Positions 6,264 to 9,553 of a stretch of DNA of 9,553 nt are shown here, one piece after another. Numbering within the stretch: the stretch's first letter is position 1; each line of letters starts with the position of its first letter. The notes below the pieces were generated by a model that did no database searches, had not been told where the DNA came from, and was given only the letters and a program-made list of their open reading frames with translations. The DNA comes from Marixanthomonas sp002364245. GTDB lineage: Bacteria; Bacteroidota; Bacteroidia; Flavobacteriales; Flavobacteriaceae. The position numbers and the translations under genes are program-made. The stretch lies in assembly GCA_963973455.1 (NCBI GenBank), contig CAXAZF010000017.1, positions 1 through 9,553 on the forward strand, read 5' to 3'.

Positions 6264-7133
6264 TTAGTATAACTCTTGTAGAGCAGTGATATCGTTACTA
6301 TTAAATTCCCCGTCTGCACTTGCACTAAAGCAAGCCAACATGATAGAAGTAGGATCGTACCCCGTTGGTGTGCCATTAATATGGTTAGCACCTACACCAC
6401 CGTCTCCTTCATTGGAGTTCTGTCCACAACTTTGACGGCTAAACCAGTCTGTGTGACGAAAACCAACAGAGTGACCTATTTCGTGGGTAATAACGTGTTC
6501 GTTTACATTCGTACTGTAACCAGATAATCCGTAAATCTGTACAAACTTATACGGTAATCCATTACTTGGGAAACCAGCACTACCTCCAGCCCCACTCGGG
6601 TTATTAACAGTGTTGTTGTACACTACCATATCTTTGCTTTGGTAGTTAGTGCCAAACGTTAAGCTAAAGCTAATAGAAACACCACTTAAACGGTTGTAGT
6701 TATTTACGGCCCATTGTAAAGCGGTCTGCTCCTTACTAGAAAGGGCTTGACTACCACCGGTGTAGCCAATAATGGAGATGTTTCTCCCTTGACTTACCAA
6801 ATTATCCGTACTATACTGTCGGCCATCGTTTTCTTCGGCGGCTTCAGCCATAGCAAATAACTGGTCTTCCGTTAATATGATATCCTTTTCAATAAAAAGA
6901 CGCTCTTCAGTCGTTCCGTCGGGGAAATGAAACGTGTCGTACTTAATGTAATCACTATTTAGATTTAGCTTGTTGACAGCTTCCTTAACTTCTTTGGGGA
7001 TTTTCTTTTGTGAAGTTTCAACTGTTAAATCGGCTTGATCTGTTGTTGGGGCTTCGTTTTCATCCTTTGAACAGGACACGAACACCAGACTCAGGGCAAA
7101 AAAGCCCATAAGTCCCATTTTAAATTTTCTCAT
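6264..7133 (-). CDS. Surface lipoprotein M57-type (HEIGH) zinc metallopeptidase
   Basis: This 289-residue secreted zinc protease resembles the Peptidase_M57 'dual-action HEIGH' family. Residues 1-20 are a lipoprotein signal peptide ending FVS, with C21 as the lipidation site. The following S-K-D-E-N-E resembles the Lys/acidic export signal that sends Bacteroidota lipoproteins to the cell surface. A prodomain-like region covers about 35-110, with charged helices and many Gln/Glu. The catalytic domain begins near 118. The zinc motif is HEIGHSVGFRHTD at 217-229 (H217, E218, H221 and third ligand H227), and the Met-turn is probably SIML at 263-266. C236 and C268 could form a disulfide. The substrate is unknown; nutrient protein degradation or surface processing is plausible. 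It is monocistronic by context. Confidence 0.9.
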   Translation of the reverse strand: MRKFKMGLMGFFALSLVFVSCSKDENEAPTTDQADLTVETSQKKIPKEVKEAVNKLNLNSDYIKYDTFHFPDGTTEERLFIEKDIILTEDQLFAMAEAAEENDGRQYSTDNLVSQGRNISIIGYTGGSQALSSKEQTALQWAVNNYNRLSGVSISFSLTFGTNYQSKDMVVYNNTVNNPSGAGGSAGFPSNGLPYKFVQIYGLSGYSTNVNEHVITHEIGHSVGFRHTDWFSRQSCGQNSNEGDGGVGANHINGTPTGYDPTSIMLACFSASADGEFNSNDITALQELY

Positions 7134-7200
7134 AGTTAATGGTTTGTATTAATGAATAAATATGTTAGGTTAACCTGAGATAAAATTATGTAATAATTAA

Positions 7201-7239
7201 CATTATGACAAAGATTTGTCGTTAAAATTATCATTTCAA
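7201..7239 (-). promoter_or_regulatory. Promoter of the metallopeptidase gene, with overlapping palindrome
   Basis: On the minus strand TTG at 7239-7237, a 20-nt spacer and AATCTTTG at 7216-7209 match the Bacteroidota promoter at all but one base. The spacing is identical to that of the regulator promoter at 5053. The -7 box lies within GACAAAGATTTGTC (7207-7220), a perfect 6-bp-arm palindrome with a 2-bp centre. Initiation near 7202 would leave a leader of about 70 nt. Confidence 0.5.
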
Positions 7240-7308
7240 CAGGTAAAGATGCCTTTTATCGTTATTATCTCAATAAAAAAAACAAACTCTTAAGTACCAG
7301 CTAATGCC

Positions 7309-7340
7309 TTGAAACAGAAACAAATACACTAGTATTTTTG
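7309..7340 (+). promoter_or_regulatory. Plus-strand promoter candidate in the clpS-metallopeptidase gap
   Basis: TTG at 7309-7311, a 21-nt spacer and TATTTTTG at 7333-7340 match the Bacteroidota promoter pattern. No annotated gene lies downstream on this strand; a transcript would run into clpS antisense. The AT-richness of the region makes a chance match likely enough to keep confidence low. Confidence 0.3.
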
Positions 7341-7507
7341 TCAGTAATATCCTACTAATTTAATAGGCTATTCTTTTGAGAAAAAAATACTGAGTGAACT
7401 GAAATATTAAAATTCACGACAAAACGAAAACAAATTCGAGGGAATACGCTGAACTCATTGAAGTAGAAAGTAAAGAGGGTATTTATTATAAAGCTTTAAA
7501 AACCTTA

Positions 7508-7783
7508 CTACTGGATCTCAGCACTCAATCCAGCTTCTAAAAGCTTGGTACAACGAGGTTCCAAATCGTCGTAAGAACCCGATTTAACGGTACACTTTCC
7601 TTTATAGTGTACTATAATAGAGCATTGCTCGGCCTGTTCTGGAGTATGGTCACAAGCATAAATAAGCATATTGATAACATGATCAAAGGTATTTACCTCA
7701 TCATTAAACAACACGATCTGGTTTTCTTTGTCTTCTTGTTCAGCAACGAGAAGGTCTTCCTGTATTTTCTCCTTGGTACTCAT
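7508..7783 (-). CDS. clpS: ATP-dependent Clp protease adaptor ClpS
   Basis: This 91-residue N-degron adaptor hands proteins with destabilising N-terminal residues to the ClpA/ClpC unfoldase for ClpP degradation in the cytoplasm. The binding-pocket motif is LFNDEVNTFDHVINML at 25-40, with N27 and D28 at the positions that hold the substrate alpha-amino group. VHYKGKC at 58-64 supplies the conserved histidine (H59). The N-terminal 20 residues are a charged flexible tail, as in other ClpS proteins. Four cysteines (C44, C54, C64, C78) are more than most homologues have. The ATG lies 8 nt after the prmA stop, so the two genes are probably one transcript. No convincing terminator follows its stop. 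Confidence 0.95.
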   Translation of the reverse strand: MSTKEKIQEDLLVAEQEDKENQIVLFNDEVNTFDHVINMLIYACDHTPEQAEQCSIIVHYKGKCTVKSGSYDDLEPRCTKLLEAGLSAEIQ

Positions 7784-7791
7784 AACAGCAA

Positions 7792-8628
7792 CTAATTTAC
7801 AAATTTTGCGGCAATCCAGTTAGCTTGTTCTTTTTTATCAACGAAGGTGAGCCCCAACTTATTGCAACATTCTTGTAGTTGCGGTAGGTCTTCTTTGTAA
7901 AATCCGCTTAAGTAAAGTTCACCTTTTGGTTTTAAGCAACGGTGGTAGGCAGCCATATCGGCCAGTAAAATATTCCTATTAATGTTAGCGATTATGGTAT
8001 CATAGGTTGGTTTGCTAGGTATCACAGTGGCATCGCCCAAAGCAACCGAGATATGGTCACACCCATTACGTGCTACATTCTCTTGTGAGTTTTCCACGCA
8101 CCAAGTATCAATATCAATGGCGTCTAGCTTAGTGGCGCCTCTTTTTTCGGCTAAAATAGCCAATACAGCGGTACCGCAGCCCATATCGAGTACAGTTTTG
8201 TTGTCCCAATCGTTTTCCAAAATATGCTGTAGCATCATAAATGTGGTCTCGTGGTGCCCCGTCCCAAATGACATTTTAGGCTCGATAATAATCTCATATG
8301 GCACATCCCGCGCCTCGTGAAAAGGCGCCCGTACTACGCAGGTACCATCTACATCTATGGGTTTAAAGTTCTGTTCCCACTCAGCATTCCAATTGGTCTG
8401 TGCAATTTCTTGGGTAGTATACTCAATGGTAAACCCTTCCGAAGAAAGAATCTGCACGGTATCTAAAATATTTTCCCGCCACTCCCCTCTCTGTATATAG
8501 GCAAGCACCCCGGTTTCGGTCTCAACAAAACTCTCAAACCCAGCATAGCCCAGCTCGGCAATTAAAATATCCGTCCCCGGTTGAAGTGGCGTGACTGTAA
8601 AGGTGTATTCTATATATGTTTCTGGCAT
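7792..8628 (-). CDS. prmA: Ribosomal protein L11 methyltransferase PrmA
   Basis: This 278-residue cytoplasmic methyltransferase trimethylates ribosomal protein L11 using S-adenosylmethionine. Residues 1-75 form the small substrate-recognition domain; NWNAEWEQNFKPI at 79-91 is the conserved linker. EPKMSFGTGHHETT at 116-129 is the PrmA signature. The SAM-binding motif VLDMGCGTAVLAILA covers 146-160, the acidic end of the second strand is DAIDID at 169-174, and the catalytic-site motif ANINRNIL is at 214-221. Length and order are standard for Bacteroidota PrmA. It lies 102 bp after tpiA and 8 nt before clpS. Confidence 0.96.
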   Translation of the reverse strand: MPETYIEYTFTVTPLQPGTDILIAELGYAGFESFVETETGVLAYIQRGEWRENILDTVQILSSEGFTIEYTTQEIAQTNWNAEWEQNFKPIDVDGTCVVRAPFHEARDVPYEIIIEPKMSFGTGHHETTFMMLQHILENDWDNKTVLDMGCGTAVLAILAEKRGATKLDAIDIDTWCVENSQENVARNGCDHISVALGDATVIPSKPTYDTIIANINRNILLADMAAYHRCLKPKGELYLSGFYKEDLPQLQECCNKLGLTFVDKKEQANWIAAKFVN

Positions 8629-8730
8629 GATTTAGTTTAGTGAGTTACTAAGGTATTGGTTATTGAGTATTTAAACATCGTGCTGTTTGTATTTTCCAAT
8701 TGCATACAGCTTAAAGCCTACTGCCTAACG
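8629..8730. other. tpiA-prmA spacer
   Basis: These 102 bp carry no gene, strong promoter or strong hairpin. The part next to prmA is rich in TTAGT/TATTG-type words reminiscent of the heptamer repeat upstream of tpiA, but no clean period is visible. Read-through from tpiA into prmA is plausible. Confidence 0.4.
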
Positions 8731-9483
8731 CTACTTAAAAGATTTCGCTATTTCCATAAAACTCGATACATCTAGCGAAGCTCCACCTATCAACCCCCCA
8801 TCCACATCATTCTGACTAAATATTTCAGCGGCATTGTTTGGTTTTACGCTCCCACCGTATAGAATAGAAACCTTCTTAGCAGTCGCATTAGAATACGCAT
8901 CGGCAATGGTCTTTCTAATAAAGGCGTGCATTTCTTGTGCTTGGTCAGGTGTTGCCGTTTCCCCGGTACCAATGGCCCAAACCGGCTCATAGGCGATGAT
9001 AATGTTCTTCCAATTCCCTTCCGAAAGGTGAAACAATCCTTCTTCCAGTTGTTCATTGATTACTTTAAAATGGTCATCGGTCTCCCTATGGCTTAGTTCC
9101 TCCCCAACACAAAAAATCACACTCATATTGTTAACCAGGGCGGTATTTACTTTTTCAGCCAATAGGGCATTATCTTCTTTAAAAATAGAACGGCGCTCGC
9201 TGTGTCCTAAAATAACCGTCTGAATCCCCACACTTTTAAGCATCGCTGCGGAAACCTCCCCGGTAAAAGCACCTTTCTCACTTTGATGCATATTCTGGGC
9301 CACCACTGTTACCGGATGGTCTTTAACCGATTGATACGTATGGTTTAAGTTGGTAAACGCCGGAGCAATCATCAGCGATACCCCTTCTGGAATTACCTGC
9401 TTCTTTAATTGAACCAGAAACATCTCGGTCTCGGCCATATCGTTATTCATCTTCCAGTTTCCTGCTACTATTTTTCGTCTCAT
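8731..9483 (-). CDS. tpiA: Triosephosphate isomerase
   Basis: This 250-residue TIM-barrel enzyme interconverts dihydroxyacetone phosphate and glyceraldehyde 3-phosphate in glycolysis and gluconeogenesis. All catalytic elements are present: N9 and K11 in GNWKMN, the electrophile H94 in ILGHSERR (91-98), the base E166 in AYEPVWAIGTGE (164-175, which includes the start of flexible loop 6), and the phosphate-binding YGGS (209-212) and GLIGGASL (230-237). Length is normal and the start (MRRKIVAGNW) is the family start. The promoter is not visible; it should lie beyond or within the tandem repeat immediately upstream. Confidence 0.98.
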   Translation of the reverse strand: MRRKIVAGNWKMNNDMAETEMFLVQLKKQVIPEGVSLMIAPAFTNLNHTYQSVKDHPVTVVAQNMHQSEKGAFTGEVSAAMLKSVGIQTVILGHSERRSIFKEDNALLAEKVNTALVNNMSVIFCVGEELSHRETDDHFKVINEQLEEGLFHLSEGNWKNIIIAYEPVWAIGTGETATPDQAQEMHAFIRKTIADAYSNATAKKVSILYGGSVKPNNAAEIFSQNDVDGGLIGGASLDVSSFMEIAKSFK

Positions 9484-9498
9484 GAAGTTGGTTTTTTC

Positions 9499-9553
9499 GT
9501 TAGTTGTTAGTTGTTAGTTGTTAGTTGTTAGTTGTTAGTTGTTAGTTGTTAGT
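9499..9553. repeat. Heptanucleotide tandem repeat (GTTAGTT)n upstream of tpiA
   Basis: Perfect 7-bp units GTTAGTT run for 55 bases, seven full copies plus six bases, and continue past the window edge. Because 7 is not a multiple of 3, each strand meets a stop codon (TAG, or TAA on the reverse) in all three frames, so the array cannot be coding. It begins 15 bp upstream of the tpiA start codon, inside the likely 5' leader or promoter. Confidence 0.95.

Larger units (their letters stand above)
7134..7507. other. 374-bp gap without a recognisable gene
   Basis: The gap between the metallopeptidase start and the clpS stop is strongly AT-rich. It holds the metallopeptidase promoter (7201-7239), a plus-strand promoter candidate (7309-7340), small inverted repeats (AAATAC/GTATTT at 7322-7337, and AATA-CCTA/TAGG-TATT at 7346-7372), and a start-less open frame from 7403 that runs into clpS antisense. 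No complete gene, tRNA or known riboswitch is visible. It could be decayed coding DNA or encode a small RNA. Confidence 0.6.

Noticed and set aside
7607..7795. Open frame of 62 codons on the plus strand inside clpS
   Set aside because: It is antisense to a clearly recognisable clpS, has no family features, and its composition follows from clpS codons.
8012..8320. Open frame of 102 codons on the plus strand inside prmA
   Set aside because: It is opposite the conserved SAM-binding part of prmA, so it is a reading-frame shadow with no own signature.
8640..8700. A prmA promoter with TTG and a GATGTTTA-type -7 box
   Set aside because: The -7 box matches poorly and the spacer is shorter than usual (about 17 nt); the evidence is too weak to list.
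9499..9553. Tandem array as a CRISPR or attachment site
   Set aside because: Units are 7 bp with no spacers, and there are no cas, integrase or tRNA features near it.
1..9553. Mobile element or genomic island covering the window
   Set aside because: No transposase, integrase, terminal repeats or tRNA target is seen, and the right half is a housekeeping block of typical flavobacterial order.

Overview
The window looks like chromosomal DNA of a marine- or soil-type member of the Bacteroidota, most likely family Flavobacteriaceae. The evidence is low GC, few Shine-Dalgarno sequences before starts, promoter candidates of the Bacteroidota type (TTG - about 20 nt - TANNTTTG), a lipoprotein with an acidic/lysine export signal after its cysteine, and a tpiA-prmA-clpS gene order of flavobacterial type. 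I cannot assign a genus.

Layout: (1) 1-1756, plus strand: the last codons of an upstream gene, then a complete CusB-like periplasmic adaptor of a heavy-metal RND efflux pump. It carries an N-terminal Cys-type metal-binding domain, a Met-rich linker and a C-terminal DUF3347 domain. (2) 1757-2768: a leader region with paired TTTATAAA palindromes and an orphan perfect anti-SD complement, then a DUF808/YedI-type membrane protein. (3) 2810-4956, minus strand: five tightly spaced small genes in the order VOC, SRPBCC, PhnB-type VOC, VOC, SRPBCC (in transcription order). They read away from a divergent GlxA-like DJ-1/AraC regulator (5129-6106, plus). Good promoter candidates face both ways in the gap, and the minus-strand cluster ends at a hairpin terminator that lies inside the 3' end of the DUF808 gene. 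(4) 6107-6263: two terminator-like hairpins separated by a polypyrimidine tract. (5) 6264-7133, minus: a surface-lipoprotein M57 (HEIGH) metallopeptidase with its own promoter. (6) 7134-7507: a gene-poor 374-bp gap with promoter candidates for both directions and a start-less open frame. (7) 7508-9483, minus: housekeeping genes tpiA, prmA and clpS. (8) 9499-9553: a heptanucleotide tandem repeat just upstream of tpiA that runs off the window.

How the genes may work together: the adaptor belongs to a copper/silver-type efflux system whose pump and outer-membrane channel should lie upstream. The SRPBCC/VOC cluster with its divergent regulator looks like a small inducible binding or detoxification module of unknown substrate. 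It is the best candidate here for something undescribed, although every family in it is individually common. prmA and clpS are 8 nt apart and probably co-transcribed. I see no tRNA, rRNA, CRISPR array, insertion sequence or prophage gene.
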